A stretch of 64,000 nt of DNA from Pseudacidovorax sp. NFM-22 (lineage in GTDB: Bacteria > Pseudomonadota > Gammaproteobacteria > Burkholderiales > Burkholderiaceae_C), in the NCBI RefSeq assembly GCF_021401245.1, contig NZ_JACBFY010000003.1, forward strand, positions 186,001-250,000, given 5' to 3'. Positions 14,463 to 23,938 of the stretch are shown here, in pieces. The notes under the pieces are model-generated. The model saw only the letters and a program-made list of their open reading frames with translations, was not told the origin of the DNA and searched no databases. Made by a program: the position numbers and the translations under genes. The first letter of the stretch is position 1, and every line of letters begins with the position of its first letter.

Positions 14463-14865
14463 ATGCGCCGCTTCACCATCACTATCGACGACGAACTCGA
14501 CGACGCGTTCGAGGCGCACGTGTGCGCGCCTACGCCAACCGCTCGGAGTCGGAGCGCGATCTGATGCGCCAGGAGATGAACCGGCAGCAGGTGCAGCCGC
14601 TGCTGCTCGACACCTGCGTGGTCGTGCTGTCCTGCATGTACGTGCCGCAGGAGCGCCGCCTCGCAGTGCACCTGATCGAATAGCAGCAACAGCACGCGCA
14701 TCTAGCCGACAACTGCACCGCGGCGAAGGCCAACGATGCGCTGCGGCTGGAGGTACAACTGCTGCGCGGCCGGGTGTCGGACGTGAGTTCGTACGCCTGG
14801 TCGGTCATCAGCATGGCGGATGTGCAACATGGGGGGGCGTGCAGTTCCGTGTGGTGAAAGACGCG
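14463..14865 (+). pseudogene. nikR: Decayed nickel-responsive regulator nikR
   Basis: The frame from 14463 reads MRRFTITIDDELDDAFEAH, the ribbon-helix-helix start of NikR. After a frameshift near 14520 it continues as AYANRSESERDLMRQEM (RHH second half), then VVVLSCMYVPQERRLAVHLIE, an in-frame stop, and QQQHAHLADN...LRLEVQLLRGRVSDV, ending near ADVQHGG. This follows the NikR layout, but the nickel-binding histidines and cysteine of the LHVHL...CLEV segment are gone. It would have controlled nickel uptake for the neighbouring hydrogenases. It lies between the convergent cbb and hox operons. Confidence 0.65.
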
Positions 14866-14919
14866 ATGCGCGACAGCGGCTTCCTGCCGGCGTCGGCGCG
14901 GCCACCGGATTGATGCGGC

Positions 14920-16261
<1,342 letters not shown>

Positions 16262-17719
16262 CTAGTGCACCGTGCAGACCATGCAGGGATCGAAAGAGCG
16301 CACGATGTGCTGCACAGCCACCGGTGTTTTCTCGCCCTCGCGCACAGGCGCATCCACCAGCGCCTGCTCAAGCGCGCCGGGTATGCCGGTGGCGTCGCGC
16401 GGAGAAAAATTCCAGCTCGTGGGCGCGACGATCTGGTAGTTGGCGATGCGCCCGCGCCGCACCACCACCCAGTGGCCCAGGCTACCGCGCGCGGCCTCCG
16501 ACAGGCCCATGCCGCTGCCCTCGTCGGGCAAGTCCGAGGGCACGCAGAACGGCTCGGTGGGGCGCAGCGCGCGCAGCCAGTCTTCCATCATCGGCACCAC
16601 GCGCGCGAGCTCGAGCGCGCGCGCTAGCACTCGGGTGTAGACGTTGCCGCCATGCCGCGCCACCGCGTCGCGCACCAGTGGGTGGCCGGCCGCGAGCTGG
16701 CGCGCGATCGCGCCGGTCTCCACCACCTCACCCGCCAAGCGCGGCGCCTTGTTCCAGGTGTAGCCGCGCGCCTTGCCGGGGTCGGGCTTCGTCTGGCCTA
16801 CCAGCGGGTGCAGCGGGCCGGCGCTGTCAGCCAGCCAGGTGTGCGTGGCGTCCTCGGTGATGGCGGCAGCGTCCACGGCGTCCAACCGCGCGGCGTCGGC
16901 ACGCCACACGCCGCCGGGCAGCGCGAAACCGCCCCCGGGCTGGGCGTAGGCGCCGTAACTCAGGTAACGCCCTGGGCCCGGGCCCAGGGTCTGCAGTTGC
17001 AGGTCGCGCACCAGCGTGAGGAAGAAGCGCAGGTCGCCGCCCAGCGGGTCCTGCGCGTGCCAGTCCCACAGCGCGTCTTCGCGGGCGATGGCGGTGACGG
17101 CTTCCAGCGGCGCCGCGAACAGATTGCGCTCCAGGAAGGCGCGGAACTCGCGCACGCGCGAGAGCAGGCGCACGCGCTCGGCCGCGTCAATGGGGCGCGT
17201 GGAGCCGCCCGGCTCGATGGACTGCGTGTGCGGCCACTTGCCGCCCAGCGTGCCCAGCAGCGTGAGCCAGCGCTGCCGCGCCGCTGTGGCCGCGCGCACC
17301 TGCCCGCCGTGGTTCGGCGCGAAGCGGCGCACCGCCTCGGCGTGCCAGGCGCGGGCCGCATACACCGGGCGTGTGAAGTCCGGCATGAAGAACAAGTAGA
17401 AATGCGTGAGGTGGTCGGCTAGGTTCTCGGTTGCCAGGATCACGTTGCTCGCGTGCTGGCCGTTGGCCGGCATGGCGATGCCGCCGAGCGCGGCCAGCGC
17501 GCGCGCCGAGGCCACCGACTGCGACACTGAGCAGATGCCGCAGATGCGCGGCACGTAGATCAGCGCGTCGTGCGGCGCCTTGCCCTGCAGGATCTGCTCG
17601 AAGCCGCGGTACATGGTGGCGTTGACCTGAGCCGAGGCCACGCGGTCGCCCAGCACGTCGAGCTGGACTTCGAGATCGCCCTCGACGCGGTTGAAAGGGC
17701 CGACGAGCAGGCGCGTCAT
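16262..17719 (-). CDS. hoxC: Regulatory [NiFe]-hydrogenase large subunit HoxC
   Basis: Large subunit of the H2-sensing regulatory hydrogenase, 485 residues, equal to the length I recall for C. necator HoxC. The nickel ligands are in RICGICSVSQ near the N-terminus and DPCMVCTVH at the very end. The protein stops at that histidine, so there is no C-terminal peptide for protease processing, as known for this sensor class. The ATG at 17719 (MTRLLVGPFNRVEGDLEV) overlaps the hoxB stop. The longer upstream frame is only a shadow of hoxB. Confidence 0.95.
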   Translation of the reverse strand: MTRLLVGPFNRVEGDLEVQLDVLGDRVASAQVNATMYRGFEQILQGKAPHDALIYVPRICGICSVSQSVASARALAALGGIAMPANGQHASNVILATENLADHLTHFYLFFMPDFTRPVYAARAWHAEAVRRFAPNHGGQVRAATAARQRWLTLLGTLGGKWPHTQSIEPGGSTRPIDAAERVRLLSRVREFRAFLERNLFAAPLEAVTAIAREDALWDWHAQDPLGGDLRFFLTLVRDLQLQTLGPGPGRYLSYGAYAQPGGGFALPGGVWRADAARLDAVDAAAITEDATHTWLADSAGPLHPLVGQTKPDPGKARGYTWNKAPRLAGEVVETGAIARQLAAGHPLVRDAVARHGGNVYTRVLARALELARVVPMMEDWLRALRPTEPFCVPSDLPDEGSGMGLSEAARGSLGHWVVVRRGRIANYQIVAPTSWNFSPRDATGIPGALEQALVDAPVREGEKTPVAVQHIVRSFDPCMVCTVH

Positions 17720-18717
17720 TTCAGTCTTGTCTTGCGAATGGCTGGCGTCACCACCAGGTGGTCGGCCACGGCGTTGTGTTTCACGCGCTTGGGCGTGGCG
17801 CTCTTGGAGAGCGAGGCCAGCGCGACGAACCAGGCCTTGGGCATGTCGGTGGGCAGGCCGATCGGGATGCCGGCGAGCTTGGGCGTCTGGTGGAAGGGGT
17901 GGCCCGGCTCCTGGAAGCCGGGCTCGGTACAGGCGATGCAGGCGTAACCGCCGCGTGTGCACGAGCCCTCGCCGTTCCACAGCCGCGTGTTGCAGTCGGC
18001 GTGCACCTGCGTGCCCTTGCAGCCCATGTGCTCCATCATGCAGCCCAGGTCCGACGGCTTCTCCGCGCTGGCCTTGAACTCGTAGTACTCGTTACGTGTG
18101 CAGCCGTGGTGCACCAGCTGGTCGGCGTAGAAGCGCGGGCGGTTCAGCGGGTCGAGGTCGCTGGCGGTGAAGCCGTCGGCGGCCAGCGCCATCAGCGTAT
18201 CGATCACCCAGCTCGGGTGGGTGGGGCAGCCCGCAATGTTGATCACCGGCAGGCCGCTGGACGAGCGGAAGGCTGCACCCAGCAGGCCGCCGGCTTCGTC
18301 GTCCTCGTACTGCAGGCCGCAAGCGTCGGTGGGGTTGTCGCCACCGGCCGTGATGCCGCCCCAGGCCGCACAGCTGCCCACGGCCACCACGTGTTTCGCG
18401 CACGCGCTCAGGCGTTTGACCCACTCGATCATGGGCAGCTGCGTGCCGGCCAGCATGTGGAAGCGCCCGGTGCCGTGGGGCCCGCGCAGCAGCGAGCCTT
18501 CGACACACAGCGCATCCAGCCGCGTGCGGCCGTCGAGCACGGCGTCCAGCAGCTCCAGCAGCTCATCGCCGGTTTCCATCGAGAGCGAGGGGTGCCACAG
18601 CAGGTTCACGCCCGCGTCGCGCAGGTGGCCCTGGAAGTCGGTCGTGTCGGCGCACAGCAGCGACATGCTGCAGCCGCCGCACCCGCCACTCTGGAGCCAA
18701 AGGACGTTCAGAGCCAT
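17716..18717 (-). CDS. hoxB: Regulatory [NiFe]-hydrogenase small subunit HoxB
   Basis: Iron-sulfur small subunit of the H2 sensor, 333 residues. Cluster cysteines appear in SGGCGGCSMSLL, VGSCAAWGG, INIAGCPTHP and a C-terminal group (CNTRLWNGEGSC, ACIACTEPGF). There is no twin-arginine signal peptide, so it is cytoplasmic, unlike HoxK. The first cluster reads CGGC, not the CTCC of HoxK. HoxBC signals to the kinase HoxJ, encoded just downstream. It starts one base after hoxA ends. Confidence 0.95.
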   Translation of the reverse strand: MALNVLWLQSGGCGGCSMSLLCADTTDFQGHLRDAGVNLLWHPSLSMETGDELLELLDAVLDGRTRLDALCVEGSLLRGPHGTGRFHMLAGTQLPMIEWVKRLSACAKHVVAVGSCAAWGGITAGGDNPTDACGLQYEDDEAGGLLGAAFRSSSGLPVINIAGCPTHPSWVIDTLMALAADGFTASDLDPLNRPRFYADQLVHHGCTRNEYYEFKASAEKPSDLGCMMEHMGCKGTQVHADCNTRLWNGEGSCTRGGYACIACTEPGFQEPGHPFHQTPKLAGIPIGLPTDMPKAWFVALASLSKSATPKRVKHNAVADHLVVTPAIRKTRLK

Positions 18718-18718
18718 G

Positions 18719-20173
18719 TCACTTCTCCAATCCCAGGCGCAGCATCTTGCCGCGCAGGCCCACGCGGGAGAGGCCCAGTTCCTGCGCCACGCGGGTCTTG
18801 TTCCAGCGGTGCCGCTGCAGCGTCTCGCGCAGCACCATGGCCTCGATCACGTCCAGCCGCTCGGCCAGAGTGCCGCTGGTGGGCAGGGCTGCCTGCAGGT
18901 CGTCACCGCCCTGCCCGTGGCCCTGCAGCACGCGCGCCGAGAAGGCGGCAGCTTCGAGCGCGCTACCGTCCTGCAGCGCGAGAGCGCGCGCGATCTCGTT
19001 GCGCAGTTCGCGGATGTTGCCGGGCCAGGGGTAGGCCAGCAGGCAGGCCAGCGTCGCGTCGGGCAGGGTGGCGCCGGGGTGGCCGAGTTCGTGCGCTACG
19101 TCCTGCAGCAGCTGGCGCGCGATGGGTGCGATGTCGGCCGCGCGCTCGCGCAGCGGCGGCACGGTGATGCTCACGCCCGCCAGGCGGTAGTACAGGTCTT
19201 CGCGGAACAGGCCTTCGCGCACGCGCTGCTCCAGGTCGCGGTGGGTGGCGGCGATCACGCGTACGTCCACCGGTACCGGGCGCGCGCCACCGACGGGCCG
19301 CACCTCGCCTTCCTGCAGCACGCGCAGCAGCCGCACCTGGAAGGCGGGCGAGGTTTCGCCGATCTCGTCAAGGAACACGGTGCCGCTGTGCGCGCGCTGG
19401 AACAGGCCGGGGTGGTCTTCGTAGGCGCCGGTGAAGGCGCCGCGCTTGTGGCCGAACAGCTCGGACTCAATCAGCGTGTCAGGAATGGCCGCGCAGTTCT
19501 CCACCACGAAAGGTCCGGCCAGGCGCGGCGAGGCGTAGTGGATCGCGCGCGCCAGCAGCTCCTTGCCGGTGCCTGTTTCGCCGAGCACCAGCACCGGGAT
19601 GTCGTAACGCGCTACGCGCTGCGCCATGGCGCAGACCGCGTCCAGCGGGCTGCCGGGGGCGCGCACGATGCGATCGAAGTCGAAGCTGGCGCGCGCCCGG
19701 TCGATCTGGGTGGCGGTGCGCTGGCGCAGCACGCCGGTGCTGGTGCGCAGTTCCAGGTCGAGTCGGCTGGTCTGGCGCTGCAGGGCCTGCGCCTCGACCG
19801 CGTTGCGCACCGAGTCCAGCAGGTGATCGGGTGCCCAGGGCTTAACGATGTACTGGTAGATGCCGGCCTCATTGATGCCGGCGATGATGTCTTCGCTGTC
19901 GGTGTAGCCCGAGATCATGATGCGCACCGCGTTGGGCCAGCGCTCGCGCACTTCTTTGAGGAAGCTCACGCCGGTCATGCCGGGCATGCGCTGGTCGCAC
20001 AGGATCACGCTCACCGGATGGCGCTGCAGCAGGCCGCGAGCCTCGTCGGCGCTGCTGGCGGTGAGAACGGTGAAGTCCTCTTCCAGCGTGCGGCGTATCG
20101 CGTCCTGCGAGCGCACCTCGTCGTCCACCACCAGCACGGTGGGCAGGTCGTTGTTGGGGAAAGGCGCGTTCAT
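18719..20173 (-). CDS. hoxA: NtrC-family response regulator HoxA
   Basis: Sigma-54-dependent activator of hydrogenase genes, 484 residues from the ATG at 20173 (MNAPFPNNDLPTVLVVDDE). A receiver domain has its phospho-acceptor aspartate in CDQRMPGMTG. The AAA+ domain follows with Walker A GETGTGKE, the sigma-54 contact loop GAFTGA and FREDLYYRL. A Fis-type helix-turn-helix ends the protein (TRVAQELGLSRVGLRGKM). An ATG 14 codons upstream exists but is less likely, because 20173 overlaps the stop of the preceding ORF. Its probable target is the sigma-54 promoter near 36901. In C. necator HoxA is active unphosphorylated. Confidence 0.95.
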   Translation of the reverse strand: MNAPFPNNDLPTVLVVDDEVRSQDAIRRTLEEDFTVLTASSADEARGLLQRHPVSVILCDQRMPGMTGVSFLKEVRERWPNAVRIMISGYTDSEDIIAGINEAGIYQYIVKPWAPDHLLDSVRNAVEAQALQRQTSRLDLELRTSTGVLRQRTATQIDRARASFDFDRIVRAPGSPLDAVCAMAQRVARYDIPVLVLGETGTGKELLARAIHYASPRLAGPFVVENCAAIPDTLIESELFGHKRGAFTGAYEDHPGLFQRAHSGTVFLDEIGETSPAFQVRLLRVLQEGEVRPVGGARPVPVDVRVIAATHRDLEQRVREGLFREDLYYRLAGVSITVPPLRERAADIAPIARQLLQDVAHELGHPGATLPDATLACLLAYPWPGNIRELRNEIARALALQDGSALEAAAFSARVLQGHGQGGDDLQAALPTSGTLAERLDVIEAMVLRETLQRHRWNKTRVAQELGLSRVGLRGKMLRLGLEK

Positions 20174-20300
20174 CGGTGCACGGCAAGATGGCACCGCGTC
20201 CAGGAGTGCAGCCATTTGTGCAAGAAATGGTAGCGCGCCACGTGGTAGCTGGGGTCGAAGCCGTAGAAATTGCGATGCATGCGCACGAGTTCTGTTCGCG
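19984..20300 (-). repeat. hoxX-hoxA junction duplication, copy B
   Basis: This segment covers the first roughly 190 bases of hoxA plus a stray copy of the hoxX 3' end (20170-20300). Its partner is 20379-20700, displaced by about 395-401 bases in the same orientation. The hoxA-derived halves differ at only about a tenth or fewer of positions by eye. The hoxX-derived halves are more divergent, estimated at 80-85% identical. Confidence 0.85.
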
Positions 20301-20559
20301 GTGGTGGGTCAGCGGGGGACGGTGTTTGTCGCGCTCGCGGGTGGCCTGTTTGGCCGACAGCCTCTGCGGGAAATTGTAGCATGCGCTGGTCGCACAGGAT
20401 CACGCTCATCAGCTGGCGCTGCAGCAGGCCGCGCGCCTCGTCGGCGCCGCTGGCGGTGAGTACGGTGAAGTCCTCTTCCAGCGTGCGGCGCATCGCGTCC
20501 TGCGAGCGCACCTCGTCATCGACCACCAGCACGGTGGGCACGCGCAGGCGGGCGTTCAT
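20170..20559 (-). CDS. Chimeric ORF: HoxA receiver start fused to HoxX tail
   Basis: A 129-residue open frame made by the local duplication. Residues 1-61 copy the HoxA receiver (MNARLRVPTVLVVDDE...ILCDQRML), ending one residue after the methionine that follows the phospho-acceptor aspartate. A junk linker rich in Pro and Arg follows (residues about 62-87). The tail repeats the HoxX C-terminus (MHRNFYGFDPSYHVARYHF...LAVHR). Its ATG overlaps the hoxX stop and its stop overlaps the hoxA ATG, so it stays in the coupled reading chain. It is probably non-functional as a protein, but may act as a translational bridge to hoxA. Confidence 0.6.
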   Translation of the reverse strand: MNARLRVPTVLVVDDEVRSQDAMRRTLEEDFTVLTASGADEARGLLQRQLMSVILCDQRMLQFPAEAVGQTGHPRARQTPSPADPPPRTELVRMHRNFYGFDPSYHVARYHFLHKWLHSWTRCHLAVHR

Positions 20560-20700
20560 CGCGCAGCAACCTCGCGGTGCACGGCCAGATGACGCGGCGT
20601 CCAGGCATGCGGCAGCTTGTGCACGAAGTGGTGGCGCGCGACGTGGTAGCTGGGGTCGAAACCGTAGAAATTGCGGTGCATGCGGGACAGTTCTTCCTTG
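20379..20700 (-). repeat. hoxX-hoxA junction duplication, copy A
   Basis: This copy holds the genuine hoxX 3' end (from 20556 upward) and a truncated hoxA 5' end (20379-20559). It starts at GCATGCGCTGG, the same bases that begin copy B at 19984. Between the copies (about 20301-20378) lies unrelated GC-rich sequence. The arrangement is a tandem duplication of about 300 bases in which the outer parts remain functional. Confidence 0.85.
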
Positions 20701-22313
20701 CGGTAATCGGCGAGCGGTCGTTCGGCTTCGTGGGCCGCGCGCTCGATCTGCTTGCGCATGACGCGATCGCGCAGATTGTACGACGCGGCCAGCAGCCGGG
20801 CTTCCTGCACCGCCGCATCGAGGGCATCGCCGGCCGGCACGTCGAGGCAGCGGTCGACGAAGCCGATGCGCAATGCCTCGGGTGCGGACAGCGGCAGCCG
20901 GCTCTGCATCAGCGCACGCGCGCCGTCGGCGCCAAGCCGGCGCGGCGCCAGATAGGTCCAGTACTCGGAGCCGTACAGATTGCCCATGTTCTTGTAGTGC
21001 GGGTTCAGCATGACGCCGCGCTGCGCCCACACCTCGTCCGCCGCCAGCGCGAGGAAGGCGCCGCCGGCACCGGCGTTGCCGCGCAGCAGCGACACAGTGA
21101 GGCTGTCGGTGGTGGTGATGATTTCCAGCACGACGTCGTTCATCGCGTTGATGTTGCGCCACGATTCGTCAGCCGCACTGCCGCCGTCGCGATGCGCCGC
21201 CGCCTCGATGCAGTTGAGATCGATGCCATTGCTGAAGAAACCGTCGCCACCGGCAATCAGCAGCAGCTGCGTGTCGCGCCGCTTCACCTCGACCAGCGCG
21301 TCGCGCAGGCGCTGGCATTGCGCGGTGGACATCGCGCCATTGTAGAAGTCGAAACTCAGCACGCCGACGCGGGCGCCCTGCTCGCCGTGCTCGGTGTAGC
21401 GCAGCTCGCCCCACTCATCAGCCGCCCGCGTGAGCGGCGCGGCGCGCTCGGGCAGCGCCGCCGCCTCCGCCGCAAAGGCCTGCGTCGCCGGCAGCTTGAT
21501 CGGCGACGCGGCATCGCCGAGCGCGACCGACACGCGCCCTATCCAGACACCGCCATCGACGGTCCGGCGCAGCAGCGCGCCGTCGCGCTGCGCCAGCACA
21601 TCGCCCGGCGCGCCACCGAAACCGGCCAGCGCCTCCAGCGTCGCCGGGTGCGCGTCGAACAGCCGGCAGGGCTGGCCGAACAGTGCATCGACCACGCCGG
21701 GCTGGCCGTCGGACGCGCGTATCTTCGCCAGCACCGTTGTGCTGTCGTCGCGCGACCAGTCGATGGCGCGACGCGACTGCGGCAGCACACCGCGCCAACC
21801 GTCGGCGGCGGGCGCACTTTTCTGCGGCGCGTCGCCGGCAGTGAAGCGGGCGAGCGCCTGCAGCGTCGCCGCGACGGCCGCCTCGGTCACCTCGCGCCGG
21901 TAGATCGCGCCCTTCGACGCCGCACGCAGCGGGAAGGTGGCGGCCCCCCATACCGGGCCGGCGTCGAAATCGCCATCCGCCTGCAGCACGGTGACGCCCC
22001 ATTCGCGCTGCCCATCGACGATGGCCCAGTCGAGCGCGGCTGGACCGCGGTCGCCCGGCGGCCCCGGATGCACGACGAAACAGGGCAGGGCGCGCCACAC
22101 CGACTCCGGGATGCGCCGCTTCTGGAAGGGCGCCAGGACGAAGTCAGGCCGGAACAGCGCCACGGCCTCTTCGGTGACTTGGTCGTTGATGTCCAGCTCC
22201 ACGCTCACCCGGTGGCCGCGCGCGCGCAACTCGGCGAACAGCCGTTGCGTGAGGCTGTTGAAGCTGTGGCACAGCAGCAGGATGCGCAGACCGGGGACCG
22301 GGGTGGTGCTCAT
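20556..22313 (-). CDS. hoxX: HoxX, CO-ligand synthesis protein for aerobic hydrogenase maturation
   Basis: A 585-residue two-domain protein. The N-terminal half resembles formyl-tetrahydrofolate-dependent transferases (LLLCHSFNSLTQRLF, then HPGPPGDRGPAALDWAI, about residues 10-100). The C-terminal half is an enoyl-CoA hydratase/isomerase fold (LLIAGGDGFFSNGIDLNCIE, LRGNAGAGGAFLALAADEVW). Known HoxX proteins take a formyl group from formyl-THF through formyl-CoA to release CO, the active-site ligand, when O2 is present. The ATG at 22313 overlaps the stop of the upstream small ORF. It is expected only in aerobes, consistent with an O2-tolerant enzyme. Confidence 0.93.
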   Translation of the reverse strand: MSTTPVPGLRILLLCHSFNSLTQRLFAELRARGHRVSVELDINDQVTEEAVALFRPDFVLAPFQKRRIPESVWRALPCFVVHPGPPGDRGPAALDWAIVDGQREWGVTVLQADGDFDAGPVWGAATFPLRAASKGAIYRREVTEAAVAATLQALARFTAGDAPQKSAPAADGWRGVLPQSRRAIDWSRDDSTTVLAKIRASDGQPGVVDALFGQPCRLFDAHPATLEALAGFGGAPGDVLAQRDGALLRRTVDGGVWIGRVSVALGDAASPIKLPATQAFAAEAAALPERAAPLTRAADEWGELRYTEHGEQGARVGVLSFDFYNGAMSTAQCQRLRDALVEVKRRDTQLLLIAGGDGFFSNGIDLNCIEAAAHRDGGSAADESWRNINAMNDVVLEIITTTDSLTVSLLRGNAGAGGAFLALAADEVWAQRGVMLNPHYKNMGNLYGSEYWTYLAPRRLGADGARALMQSRLPLSAPEALRIGFVDRCLDVPAGDALDAAVQEARLLAASYNLRDRVMRKQIERAAHEAERPLADYRKEELSRMHRNFYGFDPSYHVARHHFVHKLPHAWTPRHLAVHREVAAR

Positions 22314-22750
22314 GGCGGTGGCCGAAGCCCTTGCAGTGCGTTCGCGGCGAGCTTGCGGCCCAGGTAAGTGGCCAGGCGCGCCTGGATGTCGTCCAGCGCC
22401 GCGTTGAACGCGGCCACCGTGCGTGCGTCGCGCAAAGGCCGCACCACGCTGGCGGTGTCGGGGCTGAAGTAGGGCGTCAGCCGTGTATGCGCTTGACGGC
22501 AGAACGCCGCGAGCATGTCCAGAGAGACGGGTTGTTCGGACGGAACCGGCACGAGCTCGATCAGGCCCAGCGTGAGCAGGGCCTCCAAATGGTCTCGCAG
22601 CTGGGGCACGCCGCGCGCGGCCAGCATGGCGAGGCTGTCGCTGCCATTGACCATGATCAACACCGAGCGCATGGCTGCCGGGACGCGGTCCGAGCGCTGC
22701 TTGATCTCGGCACGGCCTCGGGCGGTTTTTCTAAAAATGGGCGACGACAT
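22310..22750 (-). CDS. Uncharacterised protein between hypE and hoxX
   Basis: A protein of 146 residues if started at the internal ATG at 22750 (MSSPIFRKTARGRAEI). An earlier ATG at 22792 would reach into the intergenic repeat. Residues 6-45 carry a KTxxGxxEIxxR stretch followed by a hydrophobic segment (VLIMVNGSDSLAML). The rest is mainly helical, ending RKLAANALQGLRPPP. I have seen similar N-termini in small uncharacterised betaproteobacterial proteins, but assign no function. It is not part of the Cupriavidus hox order I know. It overlaps hoxX by four bases, so it is cotranscribed and translationally coupled with it. Confidence 0.7.
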   Translation of the reverse strand: MSSPIFRKTARGRAEIKQRSDRVPAAMRSVLIMVNGSDSLAMLAARGVPQLRDHLEALLTLGLIELVPVPSEQPVSLDMLAAFCRQAHTRLTPYFSPDTASVVRPLRDARTVAAFNAALDDIQARLATYLGRKLAANALQGLRPPP

Positions 22751-22792
22751 CAGAGGCCTCTGTCTGAGCGAAATGCCTTCTTGCAGAGACAC

Positions 22793-22861
22793 CGAGGGTC
22801 CGGCTCCGCCGGCCCCAGGTGTCGCCCCCTCGGGGGAGGCACCGAAGGCGACGCAGGGGGG
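22793..22861. repeat. Comamonad-type GC-rich intergenic repeat, copy 2
   Basis: The short gap between hypE and the next ORF holds CCGGCTCCGCCGG followed by the palindrome CCCCCTCGGGGG and AGGCACCGAAGGCGACGCAGGGGGG. It shares the CCCCCTCGGG...GAGGC core, in opposite orientation, with 13262-13336. It is probably a dispersed intergenic element that inserted into the hox operon and may shape mRNA stability. Confidence 0.6.
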
Positions 22862-23938
22862 TCAACATATCCGTGGCAGCTGTTCGCCGCTGAGCCAGTC
22901 CACCACGCGCCGGCCACCGAAGCGCGTGGCCATCTGCACGAAGTGGTGCGGGTCGGTGGTGACCTCGCCGATGCGCGCGGCCTCGGCGCCCAGCGGGTGC
23001 GCGCGCATGGCGGCGAGCACGGCCTCGGCCGCCTCGGGCGCACACACCGCGACCAGTTTGCCTTCGTTGGCCACGTACAGCGGGTCCAGCCCCAGCAGTT
23101 CGCAGGCCGCATCGACTTGGGGCTTGACCGGAATCGCTGCCTCGTCGAGCAGCATGCCGACAGCAGACTGGCGGGCGATTTCGTTCAGCGTGGTGGCCAG
23201 CCCGCCGCGGGTCGGGTCACGCAGCGTGCGGATCGCCGGACAGGCGACGAGCATGTCGGCGACCAGGCCGTTCAGCGCCGCGGTGTCCGACACGATGGTC
23301 GTTTCGAACTCCAGCGATTCGCGCTGCGACAGCACCGCCACGCCGTGATCGCCCACGGTGCCCGACAGCAGGATGACGTCGCCCGGCCGCGCGTTCGCGC
23401 CCGACACGTCGATACCGTGCGGTACGACGCCGACACCGGTGGTGCTGATGAACACGCCGTCCCCCTTGCCCTGCTCCACCACCTTGGTGTCGCCGGTGAC
23501 CACCGCGACGCCGGCTTCGCGCGCCGCCGCCGCCATCGACTGCACGATGCGCTTCAGGTCGGCCAGCGGAAAGCCCTCTTCTAGGATGAAACTGGCGGAC
23601 AAGTAGAGCGGCGTCGCACCCATCATCGCCACGTCGTTCACCGTGCCGTGCACGCTGAGCGCACCGATGTCGCCGCCGGGGAAGAACAGCGGCGAAATGA
23701 CGTGCGCGTCGGTCGCCATCACCAGGCGGCTGCCCTGCGGAATGGCGACCGACGCGCCGTCGTTGCCCTGGCGCAGGAAGGGATTGTCGAAGGCGGCGAG
23801 GAAGATTTCCTCGATCAGTTGCGCGGCGGCGCGACCGCCGGCGCCGTGGCCCATGTCGATGCGGCCGTTGCGGATGTCCAGCGGCCGGACATAGCCGGCG
23901 CGCACGGTGCCGCCCTTGCTGTCGTCTCTCGCGTTCAT
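22862..23938 (-). CDS. hypE: Hydrogenase maturation protein HypE
   Basis: Dehydrates carbamoyl groups received from HypF to cyanide ligands for the NiFe site. 358 residues from the ATG at 23938. The PurM-like ATP-binding fold shows GHGAGGRAAAQLIEE at the N-terminus, NDVAMMGATPLYLSASFI and VVTGDTKVV in the middle, and RDPTRGGLATTLNEIA later. The protein ends PRIC, the catalytic C-terminal cysteine that carries the thiocyanate intermediate. It overlaps the hypD stop by four bases. Confidence 0.96.
   Translation of the reverse strand: MNARDDSKGGTVRAGYVRPLDIRNGRIDMGHGAGGRAAAQLIEEIFLAAFDNPFLRQGNDGASVAIPQGSRLVMATDAHVISPLFFPGGDIGALSVHGTVNDVAMMGATPLYLSASFILEEGFPLADLKRIVQSMAAAAREAGVAVVTGDTKVVEQGKGDGVFISTTGVGVVPHGIDVSGANARPGDVILLSGTVGDHGVAVLSQRESLEFETTIVSDTAALNGLVADMLVACPAIRTLRDPTRGGLATTLNEIARQSAVGMLLDEAAIPVKPQVDAACELLGLDPLYVANEGKLVAVCAPEAAEAVLAAMRAHPLGAEAARIGEVTTDPHHFVQMATRFGGRRVVDWLSGEQLPRIC

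Noticed and set aside
16262-17980. Longer HoxC start at 17980
   Set aside because: The extra 87 codons are Arg/Pro-rich shadow of hoxB. The conserved start MTRLLVGPFNRVEGDL is at 17719.
18167-20233. 688-codon plus-strand frame across hoxB and hoxA
   Set aside because: No domain or start signal; the minus strand carries motif-complete HoxB and HoxA. It is a high-GC shadow frame.
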